From: Stutzerimonas kunmingensis
GTDB taxonomy: Bacteria; Pseudomonadota; Gammaproteobacteria; Pseudomonadales; Pseudomonadaceae
NCBI RefSeq assembly: GCF_002929225.1
Contig: NZ_PISM01000022.1
Location: forward strand, 1-64,000
Length of the DNA stretch: 64,000 nt
Direction: 5' to 3'
The number at the start of each line of letters is the position of its first letter. The stretch's first letter is position 1. The notes beneath the pieces are model-generated. The model saw only the letters and a list, made by a program, of their open reading frames with translations. It did no database searches and had not been told where the DNA came from. Of this stretch, positions 48,979 through 57,917 are shown piece after piece. The translations under genes and the position numbers were made by a program.

Positions 48979-49713
48979 TCAGTCGAGGTCGGCAGCGCTG
49001 TGGCGCTCGGGTGCCTGTTCGGATTCATCGCCCCAAGTGCGATTGACCTTGCGTCCGCGGATCACGGCTGGGCGCTCGGCGACCTCCGCGGCCCAGCGCT
49101 GGACGTGCTTGTAGTCCTGCACGGAAAGGAATTCGCCAGCGTCGTACAGCTCGCCCCGCGCGAGCACGCCGTACCAGGGCCAGATCGCCATGTCGGCGAT
49201 GCTGTAGTCGTCACCGGCCACGTAGCGGTTCTCCGCCAACTGGCGGTCGAGCACGTCGAGCTGGCGCTTGACCTCCATGGCGTAGCGGTTGATCGGGTAC
49301 TCGTACTTCTCCGGTGCGTAGGCGTAGAAGTGCCCGAAGCCGCCACCGAGGAAGGGCGCCGACCCCATCTGCCAGAACAGCCAGTTCAGCGTCTCGGTAC
49401 GCGCACGGATTTCCGTGGGCAGGAAGGCGCCGAACTTCTCCGCCAGGTAGACCAGGATCGAACCGGACTCGAACACCCGTAGCGGTTTGCCTGCGACGCT
49501 GTGATCGGCCAGCGCGGGGATCTTCGAGTTGGGATTGATCTCGACGAAGCCGCTGCCGAACTGATCGCCCTCACCGATGTTGATCAGCCAGGCATCGTAC
49601 TCGGCGCCGCTGTGGCCGGCGGCGAGCAGCTCTTCGAGCATGATCGAGACCTTCACGCCATTGGGCGTGGCCAACGAGTAGAGCTGCAACGGATGCTTGC
49701 CCACCGGCAGCAC
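48979..49713 (-). CDS. yghU: YghU-like glutathione S-transferase, N-terminus interrupted by an amber codon
   Basis: 244 aa from a GTG at 49713, preceded at 5 bases by a strong GGAGG. The protein is the E. coli YghU/YfcG type: PVGKHPLQLYSLATPNGVKV begins the thioredoxin fold, NPNSKIPALAD and VFESGSILVYLAEKFG follow, and the helical C-terminal domain includes GGGFGHFYAYAPEKYEY. It probably acts as a disulfide-bond reductase using glutathione. The natural start is ATG 49821: from there the 5' codons match YghU, but codon 12 is TAG. The GTG restart may still make an almost complete enzyme. Confidence 0.7.
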   Translation of the reverse strand: MLPVGKHPLQLYSLATPNGVKVSIMLEELLAAGHSGAEYDAWLINIGEGDQFGSGFVEINPNSKIPALADHSVAGKPLRVFESGSILVYLAEKFGAFLPTEIRARTETLNWLFWQMGSAPFLGGGFGHFYAYAPEKYEYPINRYAMEVKRQLDVLDRQLAENRYVAGDDYSIADMAIWPWYGVLARGELYDAGEFLSVQDYKHVQRWAAEVAERPAVIRGRKVNRTWGDESEQAPERHSAADLD

Positions 49714-49821
49714 CTTCTCCTCCCGCGTACCAGCGGTGGGGGCATTGATGCTGGCGAACTTGCCGCCCGAGGGCGCGTCGTGGGTCTAGATCTTCGGCGG
49801 GACGTAAGGGGTATCAGACAT
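49714..49821 (-). pseudogene. yghU: 5' part of yghU ahead of the restart, with in-frame TAG
   Basis: Reading from ATG 49821 gives MSDTPYVPPKI, then TAG (49786-49788), then THDAPSGGKFASINAPTAGT in frame with the downstream GST. E. coli YghU has a Trp (TGG) at the corresponding place (KVWTWDKSAGG). A single G-to-A change TGG to TAG explains it. It is a real mutation or a sequencing error. Confidence 0.7.
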
Positions 49822-49962
49822 GAACAATCTCCTCGGTGGCTCTGGGGATGTGCAGGGCATGCTACGCGCTCGCACGATGCGGTCGAAATCAAGCCGGTCG
49901 ATATTGGTCATCGATGGGCGATGGTTTGTTCTGCGAGGGGTTTTTTGAGATGAACTAGAAAT

Positions 49963-49984
49963 TTTTTTCCCGATCGGTAAAAAA
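49963..49984. promoter_or_regulatory. Predicted HipB operator 1
   Basis: A near-perfect palindrome, core TTTTCCC-GATC-GGTAAAA (49965-49982), extended by further T and A on both sides. Same architecture as operator 2, 49 bp away centre to centre. HipB proteins bind such inverted repeats upstream of hipBA (E. coli uses TATCC-N8-GGATA). Confidence 0.7.
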
Positions 49985-50013
49985 TCCAGTGCACCGGCCA
50001 GCAGTGGAGAGTA

Positions 50014-50031
50014 TTTTCCCTATTGGGAAAA
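50014..50031. promoter_or_regulatory. Predicted HipB operator 2
   Basis: TTTTCCC-TATT-GGGAAAA, perfect 7-bp arms. It lies 49 bp before the hipB ATG. A third half-site GGGAAAA (50074-50080) abuts the ATG. The operators cover the likely promoter, consistent with autorepression. Confidence 0.75.
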
Positions 50032-50079
50032 AAGCGGAAGTGAGCTGTTGCCGAAGGACAAATTGTACGGAACGGGAAA

Positions 50080-50316
50080 ATGGGTGGACCTACCGCATTT
50101 ATATCAATGGCCGAGCTGGGCAAGATGATCCAGCGCACCCGCAAGGGGCAGGGGCTGCGTCTGGTGGACGCTGCCGGCCTATGTGGCGTGAGCGTGCGCT
50201 TTCTGAGCGAGCTGGAAAATGGCCGCGAGAGCTGTTCGTTCGGACGGGTGCTGAACGTGTGTCATACGCTTGGCATCGAGCTGTTGGCGGCTAGACGTGA
50301 CGGGAGCGACCTGTGA
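50080..50316 (+). CDS. hipB: HipB-type antitoxin and transcriptional repressor
   Basis: 78 aa. XRE-type helix-turn-helix (about 13-65): LGKMIQRTRKGQGLRLVDAAGLCGVSVRFLSELENGRES, the Y-family HipB shape. An antitoxin that should bind HipA and the two palindromes upstream. Start at ATG 50080 fits best, though the SD is only GGGAAA. The TGA overlaps the hipA GTG by 4 bp (GTGA). The upstream operator spacing supports this start. Confidence 0.85.
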   Translation: MGGPTAFISMAELGKMIQRTRKGQGLRLVDAAGLCGVSVRFLSELENGRESCSFGRVLNVCHTLGIELLAARRDGSDL

Positions 50317-51554
50317 GCGGACTGCTCGGCGTCTACCGGGGTGATTGCCGTATCGGTGAGCTTTGGCTGGGTGACGATGGCCGCAGCATGGGTTTTCGTT
50401 ATAGCGAAGCAGCGCGGTTTGCAATCTCCAATAGCTTGCCGCTTGCAACCGGTATGTTTGCGCCAACGCTCGGCACGGCACACAACTGGTTTGCCAATCT
50501 GCTTCCCGAAGAAGCTTCGCGGCAGTTGCTGGTGAACCGGCTTGGGATCGCCGATGACGACTTTTCGCTGTTGGCCGCCATCGGTGGTGATTGTGCCGGT
50601 GCGTTGCGCATTGTTGACCCGGAGCGGGCCGATGCGTTGATCGAATCTGGCCAGGAGCCGGTCGACCCCAATCAGCTGGCGCGCTGGGCGCAGGGTAAGG
50701 AGCGCTACGCCTTGTTCCAGCCGGGCAAGGCGACACGGCTTTCGCTTGCCGGCGCCCAGGACAAGATTCCCGTAATCCTCGAAGGCGGCCAGCTCTACCT
50801 CCCGCGCGGCGCCGCCGCTTCTTCGCATCTGATCAAGTTCTCGCTAAAGCCGGCGTTGGTTTTCAACGAACTCTATATGAACCGCCTGGCTCGGATCGCT
50901 GGGCTTGTGGTACCCGACTCGCACGCAGGTCAGGCAGGAAAGGCTCACTATCTTGCCGTGGCTCGTTACGATCGTGAGCGAGGGGATAACCGGATCGAGC
51001 GTGTGCACCAGGAGGACATGTGCCAGGCGCTTGGCTATCCGCGGCGGCTCAAGTACCAGGAAGAGGGCGGCCCGACGCTGGCTGCCTGCGCAGACCTGTT
51101 GCGCGCGGTGACGGCCACGCCTGCGCTGCAGGTGCGCCAGCTGCTGCGCTGGCAGATATTCAATGTGCTGGCCGGCAACAGCGATGGCCACGCCAAGAAC
51201 ATTTCGCTGTTACAAGACGCCAAGGGGCGCTGGTCATTGGCGCCGGCCTATGACCTGGTATGTACGATGGTGCTGCCCTACAGCCCCAGTCTTGGTTTCG
51301 CGGTCGGCGGTAACTTCCATCCGCAGCAGCTGCGCAGAGCCGATTGGGAAGAGCTGGCGCGCCACATGGGCCTCGCGCCGCCGTTCGTACTGCGGGAGCT
51401 GCGGCAAATGCTGGATCTGCTCGAGCCAGCTGCCAATAGCGCCGAGTTGCAAGCTGAACTGCAGACGGTTGGCATGGATGAGGCGGGTTGGGCGAAGGTG
51501 CAGCATGTGCGCAAATACGTCGTTCAGCAGTGCCGCCGCTACCGCAAGCTGTAG
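50313..51554 (+). CDS. hipA: HipA-type serine/threonine kinase toxin
   Basis: 413 aa from a GTG that overlaps the hipB stop. An N-terminal HipA_N domain (about 1-100) is followed by the kinase. Ser144 in LSLAGAQDK is at the position of the autophosphorylated Ser150 of E. coli HipA (SVAGAQEK). The catalytic Asp291 lies in NSDGHAKN, and the metal-binding AYDL near 310. E. coli HipA phosphorylates glutamyl-tRNA synthetase and gives persistence; the target here is likely similar but not proven. All motifs appear intact. Confidence 0.88.
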   Translation: MSGLLGVYRGDCRIGELWLGDDGRSMGFRYSEAARFAISNSLPLATGMFAPTLGTAHNWFANLLPEEASRQLLVNRLGIADDDFSLLAAIGGDCAGALRIVDPERADALIESGQEPVDPNQLARWAQGKERYALFQPGKATRLSLAGAQDKIPVILEGGQLYLPRGAAASSHLIKFSLKPALVFNELYMNRLARIAGLVVPDSHAGQAGKAHYLAVARYDRERGDNRIERVHQEDMCQALGYPRRLKYQEEGGPTLAACADLLRAVTATPALQVRQLLRWQIFNVLAGNSDGHAKNISLLQDAKGRWSLAPAYDLVCTMVLPYSPSLGFAVGGNFHPQQLRRADWEELARHMGLAPPFVLRELRQMLDLLEPAANSAELQAELQTVGMDEAGWAKVQHVRKYVVQQCRRYRKL

Positions 51555-51759
51555 CGGCCCGGGTCCTCCTTCGTGAATGCCTACAGCCCACGCTAGCGCC
51601 TCGCTGTGTGAGATTGCTGCGAGCGTGACAACCATAGTCAGTAATCGATCAGTGGTACTGACAACAAGCGGTGCCGACGGTCCGGCATGCAGCGGTCGCG
51701 CTAGACTCCTTCCTACTGTCCCATCCACTCGGGGCCTAACCCGGATACAGGACGGCACG

Positions 51760-52131
51760 ATGCCCCTCAGCAAACGCGATCAGACCCGTATGGAACGGCA
51801 ACTCTCCAGCTGCCTGACCCAGGCCTGCGAAGCGGGCAAGGCGGAAATCGTCGGCTTCAGCTGGCTCACCCATGAGGTCGATTACGCGCGCTTCCCCGAG
51901 AGCCTGCAGGTCACCTGGGTATTCGCCACGGAGGCGCAGAGGGCTCTGGCGATTGGTACAGGGCAGGGCGCACGGATGCAGGCGCTGACCCGAGCAGCGC
52001 TCGCTGAGGCGGGTATCGACATGGATGCCCTGATCGCACCGGTGCGCTTCGACAGCGAGGAAGCCTGCAAGCGCGACGATGGCGGTGACTGGCAACGCCG
52101 CCTGGCCCGCAACGCCACGACACGGCACTGA
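51760..52131 (+). CDS. Hypothetical cytosolic protein
   Basis: 123 aa (MPLSKRDQTRMERQLSS... to ARNATTRH). Alternating beta/alpha composition with FSWLTHEVDYARFPESLQVTWVFATE; no membrane segment. I do not recognise the family. It lies 2 bp upstream of the DUF1289 gene, so the two form one transcript. Frames reaching back to 51577 are unlike coding sequence. Confidence 0.6.
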   Translation: MPLSKRDQTRMERQLSSCLTQACEAGKAEIVGFSWLTHEVDYARFPESLQVTWVFATEAQRALAIGTGQGARMQALTRAALAEAGIDMDALIAPVRFDSEEACKRDDGGDWQRRLARNATTRH

Positions 52132-52133
52132 CC

Positions 52134-52322
52134 GTGGGCAAGGACGTCGAGAATCCGTGCATTTCCGTCTGCAAGCTCACGGACGAGGTGTGTACCAGCT
52201 GTGGTCGCACCAAGGACGAGATCCGCAAATGGAAACGCATGAAGCGCCCGGACAAGAAGGCCGTCGTGGAGCGCGCGGCGCAGCGGTTGAAGGCGCTGAA
52301 AAAGAAGAAAAAGAAAGGCTGA
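52134..52322 (+). CDS. DUF1289 small protein (putative Fe-S cysteine motif)
   Basis: 62 aa from a GTG start just after the previous stop. Cysteines are arranged as PCISVCKLTDEVCTSCGRTKDEI...W, the DUF1289 signature, which may bind a metal. It ends in a very Lys-rich tail. Function unknown in the family. Confidence 0.85.
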   Translation: MGKDVENPCISVCKLTDEVCTSCGRTKDEIRKWKRMKRPDKKAVVERAAQRLKALKKKKKKG

Positions 52323-52432
52323 GCCGAGCGATGGGGCGCCTCTGCTGTCGATGGCGGTGCGATCGTCCACCGCGCATCTGCATCGCAGGCGCTGATCCCG
52401 CGTCGTGCGCCTCAGGTGCAGAGGTGACGCAA

Positions 52433-52762
52433 TCAATCCACCACGAACAGCTTTGCCCCCAATTGGGTAGATGAACGATGCGGCTCGGCGCCGTCGGCGA
52501 CCTGGTAGCTCATGCCCGGCGTAAGGATGAAGCGGCGCCCATCAGGAAGCTCGGTGTGCAGTTCGCCTTCCAGGCACAGCAGGATATGGCCCTTGCTGCA
52601 CCAGTGGTCGGCCAGATAACCCGGGGTGTACTCGACCGTGCGCACGCGGATGGGGCCGAACTGGCGGGTGCGCCAGTAAGCGCTGCCGGTTTCGCCGGGG
52701 TGTACGCTGGGTTCGATGGTGGCCCAGTCAGTAGTGCCGAAGGGGAGGTCGTTGATGCCCAT
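52433..52762 (-). CDS. DHCW-motif cupin-fold protein
   Basis: 109 aa. A single small cupin barrel with LADHWCSKGHILLCLEGEL, the family-naming D-H-x-C run (order DHWC here), and a C-terminal HRSSTQLGAKLFVVD strand. His and Cys could hold a metal. Enzymatic role unknown. Convergent with the DUF1289 gene. Confidence 0.8.
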   Translation of the reverse strand: MGINDLPFGTTDWATIEPSVHPGETGSAYWRTRQFGPIRVRTVEYTPGYLADHWCSKGHILLCLEGELHTELPDGRRFILTPGMSYQVADGAEPHRSSTQLGAKLFVVD

Positions 52763-52890
52763 GTCTGATGCCTGTAGGCAATGAGTGAGTGGTCTTGCAG
52801 AAACGCAGTGGTGATAGATGCGGCGCCGTGGTGGCTTGAAGCCACCGGATAGGCCATTCCTGAGGCAACGAACGCCCGGTACACGAATGA

Positions 52891-52926
52891 AAAAGCCGCT
52901 GCCCTCTCACGGGAGCAGCGGCTTTT
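52891..52926. terminator. Terminator after trpA
   Basis: 12-bp stem AAAAGCCGCTGC/GCAGCGGCTTTT with a 12-base loop. The T run works for both strands. It lies 20 bases after the trpA stop. Confidence 0.88.
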
Positions 52927-52945
52927 CGGTTACGGCACTAAAGCC

Positions 52946-53767
52946 TCAACCGCGGGCGCCGTGCACGCCAGCGCTGATCTCGCGGCACAGGCCAAGCACG
53001 CCGTCTACCGCAGCCTCCGGGCTCTTGGCCCCGGCGATCTGGTCGATCAACGCCGAGCCGACCACCACACCCTCGGTGATCCGGGCGATGGCCGCGGCCT
53101 GTTCCGGTGTGCGGATGCCGAAGCCTACGCATACCGGCAGATCGGTGTGGCGTTTCAGGCGCGCCACCGCTTCCTCGACGTGTTCCAGGGTCGCCGAACC
53201 GGCGCCGGTCACGCCGGCCACCGAGACGTAGTAGACGAAGCCGGAGCTGCCGTTGAGCACGACCGGCAGGCGCTGGTCGTCGGTGGTCGGGGTGGTCAGG
53301 CGGATGAAGTCGATGCCGGCGCTCTGGGCCGGGTCGCAGAGTTCGTCGTTATGCTCCGGCGGCAGGTCGACGACGATCAGGCCGTCGACACCGGCTTCTT
53401 TCGCATCGCTGACGAAGCGCTCGACGCCATAGGCGAAGATCGGGTTGTAGTAGCCCATCAGTACCAGCGGGGTGCTGCTGTTGGTTTCGCGGAATTCACG
53501 GACCATCTGCAGCGTCTTCGGCAGGTTCTGCTTCGCCGCCAGGGCGCGGATGTTGGCCAGCTGGATCGCCGGGCCGTCGGCCATCGGGTCGGTGAACGGC
53601 ATGCCCAGCTCGATGACGTCGGCGCCGGCATCCGGCAGGCCCTTGAGGATGGCGAGCGAGGTGGCGTAGTCCGGGTCACCGGCGGTCACGAAGGTCACCA
53701 GCGCGGCGCGGTTTTCCTGCTTCAGCTGTGCGAAGCGCGACTGCAGACGGGAGTTCACCGAGCTCAT
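52946..53767 (-). CDS. trpA: Tryptophan synthase alpha subunit
   Basis: 273 aa from ATG 53767. Catalytic Glu and Asp are in [16 protein letters not shown] (near 50-65). [12 protein letters not shown] (near 100) and the FGIRTPEQ segment follow. It cleaves indole-3-glycerol phosphate to indole and G3P, passing indole to TrpB. Frames extending to 53980 are readthrough over trpB. Its ATG overlaps the trpB stop by 4 bp. Confidence 0.96.
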   Translation of the reverse strand: MSSVNSRLQSRFAQLKQENRAALVTFVTAGDPDYATSLAILKGLPDAGADVIELGMPFTDPMADGPAIQLANIRALAAKQNLPKTLQMVREFRETNSSTPLVLMGYYNPIFAYGVERFVSDAKEAGVDGLIVVDLPPEHNDELCDPAQSAGIDFIRLTTPTTDDQRLPVVLNGSSGFVYYVSVAGVTGAGSATLEHVEEAVARLKRHTDLPVCVGFGIRTPEQAAAIARITEGVVVGSALIDQIAGAKSPEAAVDGVLGLCREISAGVHGARG

Positions 53768-54975
53768 ATATGTTCTTCCTGTTCGTCGTAGTGGTGCATG
53801 ACGGTTTGCATGTCCTTGTCGCCGCGGCCGGAGAGGTTGACCACCATCAGGTGGTCCCTGGGCAGCTTCGCCGCGCGCTTGAAGGCTTCGGCCAGGGCGT
53901 GGGCGGATTCCAGCGCGGGGATGATGCCTTCCAGGCGGCAGCACAGGTGGAAAGCTTTCAACGCTTCGTCGTCGGTGCATGGCACGTATTCGACGCGCTT
54001 GATCTCGTGCAACCAGGCGTGCTCAGGGCCGACGCCTGGGTAGTCGAGGCCGGCGGAAATCGAATGCGCATCGGTGATCTGGCCGTCGGCGTCCTGCAGC
54101 AGGAAGGTGCGGTTGCCGTGCAACACACCCGGTGCGCCACCGGCCATGCTCGCGGCGTGTTTGCCGGTGTCGATGCCGTGGCCGGCCGCTTCGACGCCGA
54201 CGATCTGCACGGACTCGTCATCGAGGAACGGGTGGAACAGGCCGATGGCGTTGGAGCCGCCGCCGATGCAGGCGACCAGCGAGTCGGGCAGGCGGCCTTC
54301 CTTCTGCATGATCTGCTCGCGTACTTCGTTGCCGATCACCGACTGGAAGTCGCGCACCATCGCCGGGTAGGGGTGCGGGCCGGCGGCGGTGCCAATCAGG
54401 TAGAAGGTGTTGTGGACGTTGGTCACCCAGTCGCGCAGGGCTTCGTTCATCGCGTCCTTCAGCGTGCCGGTGCCGGCGGTGACCGGGATCACCTCGGCGC
54501 CCAGGAGCTTCATGCGGAAGACGTTGGCCTGCTGGCGCTCGATGTCGGTGGTGCCCATGTAGACCACGCACTGCATGCCGAAACGCGCGGCCACGGTGGC
54601 GGTGGCCACGCCGTGCATGCCGGCGCCGGTCTCGGCGATGATGCGCTGCTTGCCCATGCGCTTGGCCAGCAGGATCTGGCCGATGCAGTTGTTGATCTTG
54701 TGCGCGCCGGTGTGGTTCAGGTCTTCGCGCTTGAGGTAGATCTTCGCGCCGCCGAACTGCTCGGTCAGGCGCTCGGCGAAGTACAGCGGGCTGGCGCGGC
54801 CAATGTAGTCACGCTGGAAATAGGCCAGCTCCTCGAGGAAGGCCGGATCGCTCTTGGCCTTCTCGTACTCGGCGGCCAGCTGGTTGATCAGCGGCATCAG
54901 GGTTTCGGCGACGAACTGGCCGCCGAAGCGGCCGAACAGGCCGCGGTCGTCGGGACCGCTGCGGTATGACGTCAT
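53764..54975 (-). CDS. trpB: Tryptophan synthase beta subunit
   Basis: 403 aa from ATG 54975. PLP lysine in [15 protein letters not shown] (near 98), Glu in [11 protein letters not shown] (near 120), phosphate-binding [12 protein letters not shown] (near 240). It joins indole and serine. It is transcribed divergently from trpI, and the P. aeruginosa homologue is activated by TrpI with indoleglycerol phosphate. Standard length. Confidence 0.97.
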   Translation of the reverse strand: MTSYRSGPDDRGLFGRFGGQFVAETLMPLINQLAAEYEKAKSDPAFLEELAYFQRDYIGRASPLYFAERLTEQFGGAKIYLKREDLNHTGAHKINNCIGQILLAKRMGKQRIIAETGAGMHGVATATVAARFGMQCVVYMGTTDIERQQANVFRMKLLGAEVIPVTAGTGTLKDAMNEALRDWVTNVHNTFYLIGTAAGPHPYPAMVRDFQSVIGNEVREQIMQKEGRLPDSLVACIGGGSNAIGLFHPFLDDESVQIVGVEAAGHGIDTGKHAASMAGGAPGVLHGNRTFLLQDADGQITDAHSISAGLDYPGVGPEHAWLHEIKRVEYVPCTDDEALKAFHLCCRLEGIIPALESAHALAEAFKRAAKLPRDHLMVVNLSGRGDKDMQTVMHHYDEQEEHI

Positions 54976-55137
54976 GTGAGGCTCCTGTAACGGTTGCCGG
55001 GCCTGTGCTCGGGTACTTGTCCTGAACGCGTTTCGGCGCATTCGCGGTCAAGACCGCTACCACAGGCGACGGATGATGCGATGGATTCAGGGTACGGCTA
55101 TGGGCGCCTGGTTAAAAGCGATAAGATCGCCACGACC

Positions 55138-55154
55138 TGTCAGGAAAACTCACG
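55138..55154. promoter_or_regulatory. Predicted TrpI operator (site I)
   Basis: On the minus strand it reads CGTGAG-TTTTC-CTGACA. This matches the TGTGAG-N5-CTGACA dyad of P. aeruginosa TrpI site I, as I remember it, at 11 of 12 positions. Located 3 bases before the trpI ATG, it overlaps the trpI leader, as expected for autoregulation, and lies 163 bp from the trpB start. Confidence 0.7.
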
Positions 55155-55157
55155 CTT

Positions 55158-56060
55158 ATGGCTCAGGACCTCCCCCCTCTCAATGCCCTGCGTGCCTTCG
55201 AATCGGCCGCCCGCCTGGGTAGTGTCAGCGAAGCGGCGCGCGAGCTGCATGTCACCCACGGGGCCGTCAGTCGGCAGGTCAAGCAGCTCGAGGAGCAGCT
55301 GGGCATAGGCCTTTTCATCAAGGAAGGTCGTGGCGTAAAACTCACCGATGCCGGGGTGCGCCTGCGCGATGCCGCCAGCGAGGCTTTCGAGCGTCTGCGC
55401 AGCACCTGTGCCGAGCTGAAGCGGCAGACCGCTGAAGCGCCGTTCGTCCTCGGTTGCCCCGGCAGCCTGCTGGCGCGCTGGTTCATCCCGCGGCTGGATC
55501 GGCTCAATCGCGACCTGCCCGAGCTGCGTCTGCAGCTGTCTGCCAGCGAGGGCGAGCTGGATCCACGCAAACCGGGGCTGGATGCCACGCTGTGGTACGC
55601 CGAGCCGCCGTGGCCAGCGGACATGCAGGTGTTCGAGTTGGCCGTCGAGCGCATCGGCCCGGTACTCAGCCCCTACCATCCGCGCTGTGCCGAACTGCGC
55701 AGCGCACCGCCCGCGGCACTGCTCGACGAAGCGCTGTTGCATACCGCCTCGCGCCCGCAGGCCTGGCCGAGCTGGGCTCGCCGGCAGCAGCTGGACCCCA
55801 CGCAGCTGCGCCTCGGGCAGAGCTTCGAGCACCTGTACTTCCTCCTGGAGGCGGCACTGGCCGGGCTGGGTGTGGCTATCGCGCCGCAGCAGCTGGTCGC
55901 CGACGATCTGAAATCGGGGCGGCTGCTCGCGCCCTGGGGTTTCGTCGAAACCAGCGCCCGGCTGGCGCTCTGGGTGCCGGCACGGCGGCTGGATCGGCGT
56001 GCCGAACGCCTGGCGGCGTGGCTGCGGAACGAGCTGCGCAGTGCGGAGAAGCCCGGATAA
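55158..56060 (+). CDS. trpI: LysR-type activator of trpBA
   Basis: 300 aa. N-terminal [43 protein letters not shown], then an effector domain. Its position divergent from trpBA and the operator at its start identify it as TrpI, which activates trpBA when indole-3-glycerol phosphate accumulates. It resembles GcvA/AmpR-group regulators. Confidence 0.9.
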   Translation: MAQDLPPLNALRAFESAARLGSVSEAARELHVTHGAVSRQVKQLEEQLGIGLFIKEGRGVKLTDAGVRLRDAASEAFERLRSTCAELKRQTAEAPFVLGCPGSLLARWFIPRLDRLNRDLPELRLQLSASEGELDPRKPGLDATLWYAEPPWPADMQVFELAVERIGPVLSPYHPRCAELRSAPPAALLDEALLHTASRPQAWPSWARRQQLDPTQLRLGQSFEHLYFLLEAALAGLGVAIAPQQLVADDLKSGRLLAPWGFVETSARLALWVPARRLDRRAERLAAWLRNELRSAEKPG

Positions 56061-56360
56061 AGAGCCAGGCGGAAAGCATCGGCGTGGCCTGATTCACGAT
56101 CTAGAGTGCTCCCGCGGCAAGGATGCAGCAGAAGGGATGACCCGCTGACATCGCCCATGGCAAGGGTACCGGGGATTGCGCTGGTCGCTCCATTCCACGC
56201 CCCGACGCCACCGTCCCCGGAGCAGGCAAGCGACGAGCGGGCGCGCCGTTTGTCTGGCGCCACTAAATCGACAGCATTCTTGTCGATACATTCACATCAC
56301 CCCAGAGCGGTCCGGCGTGTTGGCGCGGGGACTGTCTGCAGTCGTTCGAGGAGAACAGTG
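56061..56360 (+). other. Intergenic region between trpI and the subtilisin gene
   Basis: 300 bp. No credible ORF; a frame open over most of it (56106 onward) is in phase with the protease but lacks a signal peptide. Shows a mixed composition and no obvious operator. A GAGGAG SD lies 8 bases before the ATG at 56361. Confidence 0.4.
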
Positions 56361-57747
56361 ATGGTCAACAAGAAGCGTGTCGCGCTGATCGTGTTCGTTT
56401 TGCTTGCTACCGGAGCGGAGCAGGTCGTTGCCAAGCCCAACCCGGCGGTCGAAGCCTCCCTGAAGACCGGGCGGCCCTTCGTAGCAGGCCAGCTGCTGGT
56501 GCAATTCAAGCCAGGTGCATCGGAAGCGGCGAAAAATGCGGCGTTGAGCAGGCAGGGCGCCAAGGCCATGCAGAAGTTGCTGGCCAAGGCTGCACGCAAG
56601 GACGCCAAGGGCGACCTGGTGCAGGCGCAGCTGGGCAAGGGCAAGAAGCTTGATGCCGCACTACTGGCGCGGCTTGCCGCCGATCCGGCGGTGGAGTTCG
56701 TCGAGCCGAATTGGATCTATCGTTCTCAAGTAGCCAACCCGAGGGACCCGGGTATCAATCTGCTCTGGGGCATGCAGGGCGCCACTACTTCACCCACTTC
56801 GGCTTATGGCAGCGGTGCTCTCGCTGCCTGGAATGCGGGCATGCTGTGCTCGAACAAGATACATGTGGGCATCGTCGATGAAGGCGTGATGTTCACCCAC
56901 GGCGATCTGCGCCAATATGTGGATCAATCCGGGTGAAGGCACGCGGGCTGACCGCAAGGACAACGATCGTAACGGTTTGATCGACGATATCCGTGGCTGG
57001 GACTTCGCGGCCAACAACGCTAGCGTCTACGACGGGCCGGCGGATGATCACGGCACGCACGTTGCTGGAACCGTCGCAGCGGTCGCGAATAACGGCGCAG
57101 GTGTCTTTGGCGTCTGCCCGAGCGCCAAGCTGATCACTGCCAAGTTTCTTGGTGTTAAAGGTGGTACCACAGCGGGTGCGGTGAAGGCGATCAACTATCT
57201 GACGCAACTGAAGCGGATGAAGAAGATCAACCTTGTCGCGACCAATAACTCCTGGGGTGGCGGAGGCTATTCGCAGGCGCTGTACGATGCCATTCGGGCT
57301 GCCGGCAACGCCAATATCCTGTTCGTTGCGGCTGCGGGTAACAGCGGGATAAACCTGGATAAGACCCCGAGCTATCCGGCGAGCTACAAACTGCCCAACG
57401 TGATTGCAGTTGCGGCAATCGCCCCAAATGGAAAGCGAGCAAGTTTTTCGAATTACGGTGTGAAAAGCGTGCATATCGCTGCGCCCGGCGTAAATATCGT
57501 TTCTACGGTGCCCTCCAAATCGAATGGCTCCAGCTATGCCTACATGAGCGGCACGTCCATGGCCGCGCCGCATGTTGCAGGCGCCGCAGCCTTGTACGCC
57601 TCGCTCAACCCATGCGCGACGGCGGCGCAGATCCGCGAGGCTCTGCTACGGCTGGCGGTACGCGACCCACAGCTGACCGGTGTGGTGCAGCTGAACCGCC
57701 GTTTGAATGTCTCGAAGATCCGCCGCGAGCTGGCCTGCGGCACCTGA
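56361..57747 (+). pseudogene. Secreted subtilisin-like serine protease (S8), interrupted by a frameshift
   Basis: Signal peptide (MVNKKRVALIVFVLLATGAEQVVA), an inhibitor I9-like propeptide (about 35-125: GQLLVQFKPGASEAAKNAAL...VEFVEPNWIYRSQ), then the protease domain. The catalytic Asp (GIVDEGV) is in the first frame, which stops at 56934-56936. The His (DDHGTHVAGT) and Ser (MSGTSMAAPHVAG) are in another frame that continues to 57747. The join at about 56917-56922 needs two more bases: QYV-WINPGE fits if GTGTGG became GTGG. About 461 codons in all. Otherwise intact, so a recent mutation, a sequencing error or a phase-variable switch is possible. Confidence 0.8.
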
Positions 57748-57917
57748 TATCACTGCGCGGCCTCCGGCGTCCGGTTGGCTGCGCTACTCATTCGCAGCGC
57801 CGGTGGCCGCCTGAACTCGGTCGTCGCCATCGAGTCCTACGCCGCACGGCAGCGGAGCGATCAATGATCGCAGCGGTTTTCTCCGATGCCTTCTTCTGCC
57901 TCGAAAGGACTTAGCGA

